Part shown: in pieces, positions 52,876 to 61,906 of the stretch
Position numbering within the stretch: the stretch's first letter is position 1
Layout of the letters: each line of letters begins with the position of its first letter
From: a bacterium
GTDB lineage: Bacteria > Actinomycetota > Aquicultoria > Aquicultorales > Aquicultoraceae
Length of the DNA stretch: 64,000 nucleotides
Direction of reading: 5' to 3'
NCBI GenBank assembly: GCA_902810715.1
Contig: CADDYS010000001.1
Span: forward strand, 1 to 64,000
Notes under the pieces: model-generated
What the model saw: the letters and a program-made list of their open reading frames with translations, nothing else
The model's database searches: none
Told to the model about the DNA's origin: nothing
Position numbers and translations under genes: made by a program

Positions 52876-54381
52876 TCACAGCTGACAGCTAATATATTTC
52901 GCCGATCTAAATATCCCCATAAACGCCGGATGGATGTTTAGCTCAAGGTATGTAATCTTACCGGCGATCCGGTTGGCGCCGGCAATCTTGCCCGAATCCA
53001 GAAGTATTTCTTTTGCTCCTCTCAACGAACCGTTACCCAGCGGGACAAAACGCTCGGCGGGAAGTTTGGGGTAAAGCCCAATCGCGGTTGATGAGTCGAC
53101 CGATAAATGTATCCCAAAAGAGCCTGCGGTGTAGATGCGAGAGATCGAGCCAATATCCAAACCCACGCTGTCTAGAAGTATCGTAAGTGCCGCGACCATT
53201 GCAGCCTTTGTCCTCAGCACGTTTTGGATGTCTTTTTCGGTTATGTAAACGATGGGGCCTTCAGCTTTTTTATCGCCGTCAACCAGCATGTAGGTATCCC
53301 GTCCGTTTACTGTGCGCCAACGGGAAGTCTTTTTCTCAAGGACAAACCTCCCTGTGGAGTCAAGAAGACCGGCTAAATAGAGTTCGGCGATTGTATCGAT
53401 AAGGCCCGACCCGCAAAGCCCGGCCGGAGGAGCATCCCCAATGACGCTGTAGGACGGCTCGAAGGTTAACGGGTCGATTTTGACACGATCGATGGCCCCG
53501 GTTTCGGCTCTTTTTGCGCACTCGGCGACACCGCCCTCAAGTGCGGGGCCTGCAGCACCCGCGCCGGCCAGGAGCCAGTCCTTGTTGCCCAGGATCATCT
53601 CGCCGTTGGTGCCGATGTCGAGGAGCAAAGATATCTCATCTTTCTCGTCGATACCCGCCGCAAGCGCACCGGCAATAAGGTCGCCTCCCAAGAAACTGCC
53701 TACGCTCGGGAAAATATAACACGCCGCGTTGGGAAGGATATTTATCCCGATGTCTTTAGCGAAAAGCTCCGGCACGTGGGTCAGGATGGGGGCGTAAGGC
53801 TCTCTGCGTATAGTAGATGGGTCTAAACCGAGCAAGAAGTGGGTCATCGACGTATTGCCGGCGGCACAAAAAGCGGATATCTGATAAGGTGATACCCCCG
53901 GGGCGGCACAAACTTTATCGACCAGCGAGTTGATTGTGTCAAGAACCGCTGCGTGAAGCTTGCCAAGACCGCCTTGGGCCGAGAAGTGAAGGCGAGTAAG
54001 TAAGTCCTCGCCATACTGGACCTGCCTGTTGAGGTCCCCCGCCGCCGCTAAACTCTTGCCCGTATTAAAATCAATCAATTCGACCGCGACCACGGTTGTT
54101 CCTATATCAACCGCCAAACCGAAATGAGAACCGGTTGTGTCCCCGGGCTCTATTGCAAGCACATGTAGGTGGTCATCTTTTGCCTTTGCTGTGACCGTGA
54201 CCGATCCATCAGAAGACCGGAGAGTATTAGATAAAATCTTTAACAGGTCAAGCGGCCAGCTTATCTGCTGGATGCCAAAGTTGTTTCTAAGAGACATGTT
54301 GATCCTGTCCATGTCGCTTAAGTTGTTGTCCAGGGATGGTGCGACAACCTCTATGTGCTTTTTAATCGTTAGTGTCTGCAT
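52876..54381 (-). CDS. RACo/RamA-like ASKHA ATPase lacking the ferredoxin domain
   Basis: About 501 residues from the ATG at 54379-54381. The body is the ASKHA-type domain of corrinoid-activating proteins (AVDIGTTVVAVELID, SAFCAAGNTSMTHFLLG, LLLDIGTNGEMILG, GLCGSGLIDTIAELY, YTAGSFGIHL). These use ATP to reduce inactive cob(II)amide in methyltransferase systems. The usual N-terminal [2Fe-2S] domain is missing, so a separate electron donor is needed. The start overlaps the end of the upstream MFS gene by 20 nt. Confidence 0.8.
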   Translation of the reverse strand: MQTLTIKKHIEVVAPSLDNNLSDMDRINMSLRNNFGIQQISWPLDLLKILSNTLRSSDGSVTVTAKAKDDHLHVLAIEPGDTTGSHFGLAVDIGTTVVAVELIDFNTGKSLAAAGDLNRQVQYGEDLLTRLHFSAQGGLGKLHAAVLDTINSLVDKVCAAPGVSPYQISAFCAAGNTSMTHFLLGLDPSTIRREPYAPILTHVPELFAKDIGINILPNAACYIFPSVGSFLGGDLIAGALAAGIDEKDEISLLLDIGTNGEMILGNKDWLLAGAGAAGPALEGGVAECAKRAETGAIDRVKIDPLTFEPSYSVIGDAPPAGLCGSGLIDTIAELYLAGLLDSTGRFVLEKKTSRWRTVNGRDTYMLVDGDKKAEGPIVYITEKDIQNVLRTKAAMVAALTILLDSVGLDIGSISRIYTAGSFGIHLSVDSSTAIGLYPKLPAERFVPLGNGSLRGAKEILLDSGKIAGANRIAGKITYLELNIHPAFMGIFRSAKYISCQL

Positions 54382-55603
54382 ACTCAACCATATCCTCAAT
54401 ACCCTTGGTTTTAAATCCAAGCCAAAATTTTCCCGGCAATCCGAGAGCGAAGGCCGCGGCTATAATAGGAAGCACGCTTACGATACCGATAGCTTGAGGT
54501 AACCCGATAGCAGATGCCATATAGCCGACGATACCGACACCGATACCGCCAAGACCCAGACCAAAGCCCATCGACATACTTGAAGCTGTCGCTTTGCTGT
54601 TAGGGAATATTTCTTGAGCCGCAACGACTGTTACCGAAAACGGTGCGAGAAGACAAAATCCGGCTAACGCCATCCATAAAGCTTTGACAAAGCCCCCCGA
54701 GACAAGGAATAGCCACAAGAAGGGGACTGAGGCCGCAAGCGATCCCGCAATGATAAGCTTACGCCCAAATCTATCAGACAAGAACCCGCCGATAAGTCCG
54801 CCAACGGCACCGGCAAACATAAGGATTGAAACAAACCCCCCGGCAGCAACAGGCGAGAATCCCTGGTCGTGAAGAAGCTTTGGCAGATATGTTGTAAGGC
54901 TGAAAAACGCAAACGACCGAAATGCGACTGTCCCGAGAAGGCTCATAAACGCAAACGGATTTGCTTTTACAGTTGCGCTGAATGACTCAGACTTGATAGG
55001 CTTCTTGGCCTTAAGCGGCGGCACCATAATAAATAATAGGATTGAGGCGATAACCCCCGGTATTGCTAGAACGGGAGTGGCGGAGAGGCCGAACGCGAGC
55101 ACGAGCGGGACAGCCACAAGCGGCATGACTGAAATACCGAGATTACCGCCAAGAACGAAGATCGACATAACGGCCCCACGTCGCTCTGCCTTTACCGTTC
55201 CCGCGGTAGAAGAGGCGGGCGGGTGAAAGGCCGCAACACCGAGGCCCGAGAGAGCAATGAAAATAGCGAGCACCGTATAGTTATTAGTAAGACCAATCGC
55301 CGACATGAATACCCCTGCGATAAGAGGACCGAGAAATATAAAGAAGCGACCCCCGATACGGTCGGTTAGTAGGCCGAATACAAGCTGTGAAAGCGATGAT
55401 GTTACCGAGAATATAGTCGCTAGCCATCCCGCCTGGGCGATATTCATCCCAATGATAGGCATCATAAGAGGCAAAAGCGGTGGATAAAGGCTCATATATG
55501 AGTCGTTAACTATATGACTTGCTGTAAGTAGCGCAATAACCTTGTTATCCGTGTGGACCCGGGATTCACCCGTTGCCGTGTCAGTATCCAATAGATCGCC
55601 CAT
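54362..55603 (-). CDS. MFS transporter, fosmidomycin-resistance (Fsr) type
   Basis: 413 residues, twelve membrane helices. The start of helix 1 (ASHIVNDSYMSLYPPLLPLMM) and the loop LTDRIGGR match the Fsr-like subfamily. The first gene of a two-gene minus-strand operon with the RACo-like gene, so it may carry a methylated or corrinoid-linked substrate rather than a drug; this is inference. Confidence 0.8.
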   Translation of the reverse strand: MGDLLDTDTATGESRVHTDNKVIALLTASHIVNDSYMSLYPPLLPLMMPIIGMNIAQAGWLATIFSVTSSLSQLVFGLLTDRIGGRFFIFLGPLIAGVFMSAIGLTNNYTVLAIFIALSGLGVAAFHPPASSTAGTVKAERRGAVMSIFVLGGNLGISVMPLVAVPLVLAFGLSATPVLAIPGVIASILLFIMVPPLKAKKPIKSESFSATVKANPFAFMSLLGTVAFRSFAFFSLTTYLPKLLHDQGFSPVAAGGFVSILMFAGAVGGLIGGFLSDRFGRKLIIAGSLAASVPFLWLFLVSGGFVKALWMALAGFCLLAPFSVTVVAAQEIFPNSKATASSMSMGFGLGLGGIGVGIVGYMASAIGLPQAIGIVSVLPIIAAAFALGLPGKFWLGFKTKGIEDMVEYADTND

Positions 55604-55738
55604 CCCTAAAACATAAAGATAGATAGAGTTTAGCGAGACTATTAATTATTGTCCATGCCGGAAACTATGGTATATCGTCCCTTATATTCATATAATAGTA
55701 GAGTAAGTCGCCAACGAAACGAGGGTCGAGAATGAGGG

Positions 55739-56207
55739 AAGGCCAAAAGGCGAAAAGGCGAAAAGGCGAGAAGGTGAATAAATAGCTAATGAGGATGAGA
55801 TGAGAATAAGCTCATATAAAGACTTGGAGGTCTGGCAGGTATCGGTAGGAATGACTTCAAAGATATATGAAGTCACGCGGTCCTTTCCAAAAGAAGAAAT
55901 TTATTCGTTAACAAGCTAAATTAGAAGAGCAGCTATCTCAATCCCAGCAAACATTGCGGAAGGCTGGGGTCGCAAAATGACAAAAGAGTATATTCAGTTT
56001 TTAAGGATAGCCAGGGGCTCACTCGCAGAGCTGGACACTCACCTGATAGTAGCGAAGAATTTAAACTATATAGACGATAATGCCCTAGATGCTTTATCCA
56101 ATACTATCAGAAGAATAAGCAGTATGATCAACTCAATGATTGATAGCTTAAATAAGAAAGCTAAGTTATGACATGATTTATTTTTATCACCTTTTGGCCT
56201 TTTGGCG
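55739..56207. repeat. A-rich inverted repeats bordering the second four-helix-bundle gene
   Basis: Left arm 55739-55770 contains three AAAAGGCG units after GGCC; the right arm 56189-56207 (CACCTTTTGGCCTTTTGGC) is their near complement, and a further GGCCTTTTGGCC lies at 56238-56249. The same kind of cassette border is seen around the four-helix-bundle gene at 105-496. Confidence 0.55.
55800..56171 (+). pseudogene. four-helix bundle (S23/IVP family) protein with internal stop
   Basis: A 123-codon frame with the family signatures YKDLEVWQVS and IRRAAISIPANIAEGWGR. Codon 40 is TAA (55917-55919) where relatives have CAA for Gln (S-Q-I-R-R), so a single C-to-T change broke the gene. A shorter product could start at the Met before TKEYIQ (55977). 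Flanked by A-rich inverted repeats. Confidence 0.85.
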
Positions 56208-56268
56208 GACCCACATATCTAGACCTTCATCTCAGTGGCCTTTTGGCCTTAAATAGGGGGAGGATGTT

Positions 56269-57651
56269 TTGATTTTACCACGTGTGGTAATCTCAGCTCC
56301 GCACAGGAGTTCAGGTAAGACTACTTTAAGCATAGGATTGTGTGCCGCCCTAACCGAATCAGGCCTAAAAGTACAGCCTTTCAAAAAAGGCCCCGACTAT
56401 ATCGACCCGATGTGGCTTACAACGGCAACCGGGAGGAACTGCCGCAATCTCGACTTCTTTATCATGGGAAACGATAACATTCTAAGCTCGTTCCAGCGGG
56501 CGGCAGCCGGAGCCGATATCAGCGTTATAGAGGGAAACATGGGTCTTTACGATGGGATGGAGGTGGACGGCAAAGGCAGTACAGCCGACCTGGCCCGCCT
56601 GCTAAAAGCCCCGGTAATCCTTATCGTAGATGCAAGCAACATGACCCGAAGTATCGCCCCGTTGATTCTGGGTTTTAAAAACTTCGAGCCCGACGTATCG
56701 GTCGCCGGGATAATTTTAAACAAGGTCTCGGGCTCTCGGCATGAGTCCAAGCTAAGGGCGGCCATCGAGAAATATACCGATATCGGGGTGGTCGGAGCTA
56801 TCCCAAAAACGCCGAGAATCGGGCTTATCCAACGGCATCTCGGATTAAAGCCGGCGAGGGAAGATGAGCAGGCCGTATCAATAATTGAGTCGGTATCAAG
56901 CGTTATTAAAGAACATGTCGATTTAGAAAAGTTGGTTGGAATTGCAAAGGCAAGTTCAGGCATGCCGGAGGTTGCGATCCGGCAGAAGGTAAGTCGCGGG
57001 CCATTTGTGAGGATAGGCGTGGCGATGGATAGGGCATTTACATTCTATTATCCGGAAAACCTGGAGGCCCTTAAAACCGCCGGGGCCGAGCTGGTTCCGT
57101 TTAGCCCCATATCGGATAGCCGGCTGCCGGATGTAAACGGTCTATATATCGGTGGAGGTTTCCCCGAAGTCTTTATGAAAGAGCTTGAGGAGAACAAGCC
57201 CGTTCGTGAAGAAATCCGTGCGGCTATAGAAAATGGTATGCCTGTTTATGCGGAATGCGGTGGCTTGATGTACCTTGCTAGAGTAATATCATGGGATGGG
57301 ATAACCAGGGAGATGGTCGGCGGGCTACCTTGCGATATCATTATGCATGAAAAACCAAGAGGCCACGGCTATATAAAGTTAGTGGCGGCGGGGAAGAGTT
57401 GGCTTGGCAGTAAGACCGAGATTAAAGGGCACGAATTCCACTACTCAGAGGTCACCAACCTGGGCGACGTGGATTTTGCCTACAAGGTTCTTCGGGGTAA
57501 GGGAGTAGATGGTGAACATGACGGAATCATGTATAAAAACACGCTTGCATCCTACGCACACCTTCACAGTTTGGGCACCCCGGAGTGGGCAGAACGGTTT
57601 GTAGCGTTTGTTAAAGATTTGAGCTATAGCTTAGTGCGTGTCGCAGACTAA
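56269..57651 (+). CDS. dsrN: DsrN, CobB/CbiA-type amidase for siroheme
   Basis: 460 residues of the cobyrinate a,c-diamide synthase family: N-terminal ATP-binding P-loop (SAPHRSSGKTTLSIGL), DVSVAGIILNKV, and a C-terminal class I amidotransferase-like domain with the nucleophile in YAECGGLMYL and GHEFHYSE. In dsr clusters this homolog is DsrN, thought to amidate siroheme for DsrAB. No other cobalamin-synthesis gene is nearby and dsrC follows, favouring DsrN over CbiA. Start TTG behind AGGGGGAGG. Confidence 0.8.
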   Translation: MILPRVVISAPHRSSGKTTLSIGLCAALTESGLKVQPFKKGPDYIDPMWLTTATGRNCRNLDFFIMGNDNILSSFQRAAAGADISVIEGNMGLYDGMEVDGKGSTADLARLLKAPVILIVDASNMTRSIAPLILGFKNFEPDVSVAGIILNKVSGSRHESKLRAAIEKYTDIGVVGAIPKTPRIGLIQRHLGLKPAREDEQAVSIIESVSSVIKEHVDLEKLVGIAKASSGMPEVAIRQKVSRGPFVRIGVAMDRAFTFYYPENLEALKTAGAELVPFSPISDSRLPDVNGLYIGGGFPEVFMKELEENKPVREEIRAAIENGMPVYAECGGLMYLARVISWDGITREMVGGLPCDIIMHEKPRGHGYIKLVAAGKSWLGSKTEIKGHEFHYSEVTNLGDVDFAYKVLRGKGVDGEHDGIMYKNTLASYAHLHSLGTPEWAERFVAFVKDLSYSLVRVAD

Positions 57652-57717
57652 TGCAAAAGTCGTGCTAAATGGCTATGTTTTGTCCGGCAAAAACTTGAAA
57701 AATTATTTGCTACAGAC

Positions 57718-57765
57718 TTGACAAAAGGTAGTATAACTGTTAAGCTCATCGTAACAATTGGTACG
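57718..57765 (+). promoter_or_regulatory. sulfur-regulon promoter/operator of dsrC
   Basis: TTGACA (57718-57723), 17-bp spacer, TAAGCT (57741-57746), 3 bp, then CGTAACAATTGGTACG (57750-57765). Same geometry as the SQR, aprBA and sat promoters. Confidence 0.8.
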
Positions 57766-57846
57766 TACTTCTTTCCTTATAAAGCGAGGTAAACCCCGCT
57801 ATTGAACAGTATTAAAAGCGTGTAAATAAAATGAGGAGGTATCTTT

Positions 57847-58179
57847 ATGGGCTTCGAGTTTAATGGGAAGTTTTACGAGACAGATGATGACGGCTACTTA
57901 ACAAATCTTGATGATTGGAATCAAGAGGTAGCCAACTACATCGCACAGCAAGAGGGCATCGAGATGACGGAGTCACACTGGGAGGTTGTCAACTTCCTAA
58001 GGGACTACTATAGTGAGTACAAAATTGCCCCAATGATCAAGATATTGATCAAAGAAATGAAGAAAATGTTCGGTCCTGAGAAGGGCAACAACGCTTATCT
58101 CTATCAGCTCTATCCAGCCGGCCCAGCGTTGCAGGCTTGCAAGATAGCAGGGCTTCCGAAACCGACTGGCTGCGTATAA
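57847..58179 (+). CDS. dsrC: DsrC sulfur-carrier protein
   Basis: 110 residues with the complete C-terminal swinging arm ending ACKIAGLPKPTGCV: both conserved cysteines, ten residues apart, the last being penultimate. DsrC takes sulfur from sulfite at DsrAB as a trisulfide, which DsrMKJOP reduces. The two cysteines distinguish it from TusE. AGGAGGT before the ATG. Confidence 0.97.
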   Translation: MGFEFNGKFYETDDDGYLTNLDDWNQEVANYIAQQEGIEMTESHWEVVNFLRDYYSEYKIAPMIKILIKEMKKMFGPEKGNNAYLYQLYPAGPALQACKIAGLPKPTGCV

Positions 58180-58446
58180 GCATTAAACTCTCATTAGGGA
58201 TGCAGATCCCCTCGGGTATAAGCAATGGAACCCGCCTTTAGCAGGAAACGATTATTAATCTGCTAAAAAGGGTGTGACAACCCTGAAATACTAAATAGGT
58301 GAGCGCTAAAGGGAGAATAAATATATCTCCCATCTAGCAATGTTTACTTATTTAAGAGGGTGGCCTTCGGAGTTCGGCTAAAGGCGGCTGTTTTTCTAGA
58401 CAAAATCAGTAGGACGAAATGTTCTTCAAAATAAAAGGGAAAAGAT
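58180..58446 (+). other. structured intergenic region between dsrC and dsrM
   Basis: 267 bp without a gene. It has several small stems: GGGAT-GCAG-ATCCC (58198-58211), AGCAG.../CTGCT around 58242-58265, and a possible terminator near 58362-58398 (GCCTT/AAGGC followed by TTTTT). It may let dsrC be made in excess over dsrMKJOP. I recognise no known riboswitch. Confidence 0.4.
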
Positions 58447-59169
58447 ATGAACGGTATTTCATTGTTCTATATTGCGTTTGCATATGTGGCAGTAGCCATA
58501 TTTATAATTGGTTTCCTTGCGAGAGTTTGGAAATACGCTAAAACGCCTTCACCTTTGAATATCACCCTGACTCCTGGGCCAACGAGTACAACCGGTGTAG
58601 TATACAGAATGGTTCAAGAGGTAGGTTTCTTTAAAAGTCTTTTTTACAGCAATAGAATTATTTGGCTAGGTGGGTATATAATGCATCTTGGCCTAGCACT
58701 TGTCTTGATAAAGCATTTTAGATTTTTTTTCACACCGGCCCCTGCTTCACTTGCCTGGATTACAACTTTCGAAGCCTACGCGGGCTTTATTTTCTTAGCA
58801 CCTCTACTTTTCCTGTTCGCGTTGAGGTTAATTACGGATAGGACCTACTATATATCATTGATAACGGATTATGGAATCCTGGCGCTGCTAATGCTCATTG
58901 CGGCGACCGGTATCCTTACAAAATATTATGTAAGGACAGATATAATTGATGTTAAGGCGTTTGTAATGGGAATAGTAAGCTTCAGTCCAGCCGCCATGCC
59001 GATGGATTTTATCTTTATCCTTCATTTTACGTTGGTGATGCTGCTACTTATCTATTTTCCGTTTAGCAAGCTTATGCATGCGGGCGGAATATTCTTTAGC
59101 CCAACGAGGAATCAAGCTGATGACCCCAGAGAAGTAAGACATGTTACCCCTTGGGCTGTGAAAGGATAG
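58447..59169 (+). CDS. dsrM: DsrM, membrane cytochrome b subunit
   Basis: 240 residues with five to six membrane helices and histidines in helices (IMHLGLALVLIKHFRFFF, FILHFTLVMLLL) for two b hemes; NarI-like. It oxidises menaquinol and passes electrons to DsrK. Length is somewhat short but within the range for the family. First gene of dsrMKJOP; dsrK begins 6 nt on. Confidence 0.92.
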   Translation: MNGISLFYIAFAYVAVAIFIIGFLARVWKYAKTPSPLNITLTPGPTSTTGVVYRMVQEVGFFKSLFYSNRIIWLGGYIMHLGLALVLIKHFRFFFTPAPASLAWITTFEAYAGFIFLAPLLFLFALRLITDRTYYISLITDYGILALLMLIAATGILTKYYVRTDIIDVKAFVMGIVSFSPAAMPMDFIFILHFTLVMLLLIYFPFSKLMHAGGIFFSPTRNQADDPREVRHVTPWAVKG

Positions 59170-59175
59170 TGTGAG

Positions 59176-60714
59176 ATGGCAGAAATAACAAAAGAAGAAT
59201 TGATGACTTCTGCGCCAAAGAAAAAAGAGCCGGATAAAGCGCCCAAGCTTACAGGTAAAATAGTAAAGCCTAAAATTGTGCGGGGAGCGGCGGGCCATAA
59301 TAAACCGTATACGGCAAAGCCCGAACTGATGGAAAAGCTGGGCTTTCCTGGACAGCTAGTCGACAATTGGCAGGAAGCTGCAATTCGCAAGATGGGCGAG
59401 CTTCTCGAGAAGTACAAATCGCTCCAGGTATATATGGACATATGCGTAAGGTGTGGAGCTTGCACAGATAAGTGCCAGTATTTTTTGAGCACAAAAGACC
59501 CAAACAATATGCCGGTTGGAAGGGCGGAGTTGTTTAGAAAAGTATACCGCAGGTATTTTACGAGAGAAGGTAAGATACTCGGTAAAATTGCAGGAGCTGT
59601 AGATTTTGATCTAGAGCTGCTTGCAGAATGGTATAGCTACTTTCACCAGTGCTCCCAGTGCCGTAGATGCTCGGTGTTTTGCCCGTACGGCATAGATACA
59701 GCCGAGATATCAATGGCGGCAAGGGAGATAATGGACTCTATCGGACTGGGAGAAAAATACGTAGTCGAGGTCCTTGGGAAGGTTCATGACATAGGAAATA
59801 ACCTGGGAATGAACCCAAAAGCTCTCGAGAATGCCCTAGAGTTCGTCGAGGAAGAAATCGAAGAGGAAACTGGGATACCGGTTAAATTACCGTTAGATGT
59901 GGAGGACGCCGAAGTCCTTCTCGTAACACCATCAGCGGATTTCTTTGCCTCACCGCATATGGAGTCGTTGGTAGGCTACGCAAAGGTATTCCACCAGGCG
60001 GGAATAAACTGGACCTTTAGCACGAAAGCATCTGAGGCTGGTAACTTCGGAATGTTTATCGGCAACTACGGTCAGATGAAAAAAGTTGCGTCACGTATTA
60101 ATGATGCGATCCATGAACTCAGGCCCAAGCGACTGGTTGTTGGGGAATGCGGCCATGCATGGAGAGTCGCATACCAATTCTGGAATACACTCATCGGCCC
60201 ATTTGACACCCTAAATCCAAAATATCCAAGGCCCCAGCATATAGTTGAGTTTACACTTGATCTAATAAACCGTGGTGCGCTGGTAATCGATAAGTCCGCA
60301 AACGATGAGTTCACAGTCACGTTCCATGACTCGTGCAACGTAGCTCGTGCAACAAGGATGGGCGATAAGCCCGGTGGTCAATTCGAGCTTCCACGGGAGT
60401 TGATCAAAGCGGTTGCCAACAATTATGTGGAAATGGATGCCGAGACCATCAAAGCAAAAACATTCTGCTGCGGCGGAGGCGGCGGGCTTCTTACGGATGA
60501 GATCATGGAAGTACGTATAAATGGAGCCATGCCGAGGATGCAGGCACTGCATAATGTCATGGAAACACATGGAGTAAACTTCATGGCTCTGATTTGCGCT
60601 ATATGTAAGGCGCAGTTCACCGCAGTATTCCCGAAATACGGAGTTCCAAGAGAAGTGGCGGGTGGTATCCACCAGCTTGTTGGAAGGGCTTTAGTACTGG
60701 GGGCAAAGGAATGA
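59176..60714 (+). CDS. dsrK: DsrK, HdrD-like iron-sulfur subunit
   Basis: 512 residues: two ferredoxin-like [4Fe-4S] motifs (CVRCGACTDKCQY, CSQCRRCSVFCPYG) and a catalytic CCG-type region (HDSCNVARATRMG, FCCGGGGGLLTDE, CAICKAQF). It is the site that reduces DsrC trisulfide at the cytoplasmic face. It overlaps dsrJ by ATGA. Confidence 0.95.
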   Translation: MAEITKEELMTSAPKKKEPDKAPKLTGKIVKPKIVRGAAGHNKPYTAKPELMEKLGFPGQLVDNWQEAAIRKMGELLEKYKSLQVYMDICVRCGACTDKCQYFLSTKDPNNMPVGRAELFRKVYRRYFTREGKILGKIAGAVDFDLELLAEWYSYFHQCSQCRRCSVFCPYGIDTAEISMAAREIMDSIGLGEKYVVEVLGKVHDIGNNLGMNPKALENALEFVEEEIEEETGIPVKLPLDVEDAEVLLVTPSADFFASPHMESLVGYAKVFHQAGINWTFSTKASEAGNFGMFIGNYGQMKKVASRINDAIHELRPKRLVVGECGHAWRVAYQFWNTLIGPFDTLNPKYPRPQHIVEFTLDLINRGALVIDKSANDEFTVTFHDSCNVARATRMGDKPGGQFELPRELIKAVANNYVEMDAETIKAKTFCCGGGGGLLTDEIMEVRINGAMPRMQALHNVMETHGVNFMALICAICKAQFTAVFPKYGVPREVAGGIHQLVGRALVLGAKE

Positions 60715-61088
60715 AAATAAAAGCAATAGGTGCATTTCTAATTTTTGCTATCGTTTTGGCGTCGCCGTTCTTGGTAGCGCTTGCCAATGGAGAAATATTA
60801 AAAGGGGCTCCGCAGCCCAAGCTTGAGCTTCCGAAGAATGCAACTAAATGCGTGGAAGACACTGAATACATGGCTGCAAACCACATGAACATTCTAAAGG
60901 AAGAGAGAGAGCAGGCTGTAAGACGTGGGATTAGAACTAAAAAGCACAGTCTAAAGAATTGTTTTACCTGCCACACCGATAAGTCAAAGTTCTGTGATCG
61001 GTGCCATACATATGCAGGCGTACAGCCTACTTGTTTTGCAGAAGTTGGCGGATGCCATTATGCGCCAACCTCGAAGAAGCAGGAATAG
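60711..61088 (+). CDS. dsrJ: DsrJ, multiheme cytochrome c subunit
   Basis: 125 residues with a signal peptide (to about residue 27). Two standard heme motifs, CFTCH and CDRCH, are clear. The place of the third heme motif reads CFAEVGGCH (C-x6-CH) instead of C-x2-CH. The early ligand region KCVEDTEYMAANHM is present. DsrJ is the periplasmic (outer face) subunit of DsrMKJOP; its reaction is not established. Confidence 0.9.
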   Translation: MKIKAIGAFLIFAIVLASPFLVALANGEILKGAPQPKLELPKNATKCVEDTEYMAANHMNILKEEREQAVRRGIRTKKHSLKNCFTCHTDKSKFCDRCHTYAGVQPTCFAEVGGCHYAPTSKKQE

Positions 61089-61153
61089 GGTAAGGCAAGA
61101 CTCCTTTGAGAGACTATAAAAAGTGCTTGAAAGATTAAGGAGAAGATCAAGCG

Positions 61154-61891
61154 ATGGGAATGGACAGAAGGACATTTCTTAAATTAGGTGGAGCGTTTGC
61201 CGTAGGCTCCATTCTTGCCCCTGGTACACAATACTTGGTCATGGCGCAAGACGAGAATTCGAAAGATAAATCTAAGTCTAAAACTAGATGGGCTATGGCG
61301 GTAGACCTAGATAAGTGCACGGGCTGCAAGGTATGCGAGAATGTGTGCAGGGAAGAGAATAACGTACCCTTCTACGGCGATTCAGCCGATGAAAAAAGGT
61401 ATAATGCTTACTGGCTAAGGGTGGCAGATATAGAGTCGGAACTACCAGGCGCAGAAACGAGGCATATGCCAATAATGTGCCAGCATTGCGATGACGCACC
61501 CTGCATAGAAGTTTGCGTAACAAAAGCCTCGTTTAAGCGCGACGATGGAATCGTTCTCGTAGACGAGCACAGGTGTATCGGTTGCAGGTACTGCGTATAT
61601 GCATGTCCATATAAGGCCAGGTCTATCATCTTTAAGAAGAACGAGAATGTAACGAATCCGAATGTTCCGGCAATGATGGTGGGCGTTGCCACGAAATGCT
61701 CATTCTGCGTACAGAGAATCGATCAAGGCAAGAAGCCGGCATGTGTAGAAAAGTGCCCGCATGAGGCGCTTACATTCGGAAATATGAACGATCCGAATAG
61801 CGAGGTAGCTAAGATAATCGCTACCGGAAACGTAAAAGTTCTAAGGCCTGAGAAGCGTGTAGGCCCTGGAGTATTCTACAAAGGACTATAG
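61154..61891 (+). CDS. dsrO: DsrO, Tat-exported iron-sulfur subunit
   Basis: 245 residues: twin-arginine signal (DRRTFLKLGG), then four [4Fe-4S] motifs (CTGCKVCENVC, CQHCDDAPCIEVC, CIGCRYCVYACPYKA, CSFCVQ...CVEKCPHEA). It lies outside the membrane and connects DsrJ and DsrP electronically. The AAGGAGA site precedes the ATG. Confidence 0.95.
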   Translation: MGMDRRTFLKLGGAFAVGSILAPGTQYLVMAQDENSKDKSKSKTRWAMAVDLDKCTGCKVCENVCREENNVPFYGDSADEKRYNAYWLRVADIESELPGAETRHMPIMCQHCDDAPCIEVCVTKASFKRDDGIVLVDEHRCIGCRYCVYACPYKARSIIFKKNENVTNPNVPAMMVGVATKCSFCVQRIDQGKKPACVEKCPHEALTFGNMNDPNSEVAKIIATGNVKVLRPEKRVGPGVFYKGL

Positions 61892-61906
61892 GATTGAGAG
61901 GCGGGT

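Noticed and set aside
53480-53719. Plus-strand frames opposite the RACo-like gene
   Set aside because: Shadows of the minus-strand gene with Pro/Ser-rich low-complexity translations.
56269-57651. Cobalamin-synthesis CbiA
   Set aside because: Same family, but isolation from other cob/cbi genes and position directly before dsrC favour DsrN.
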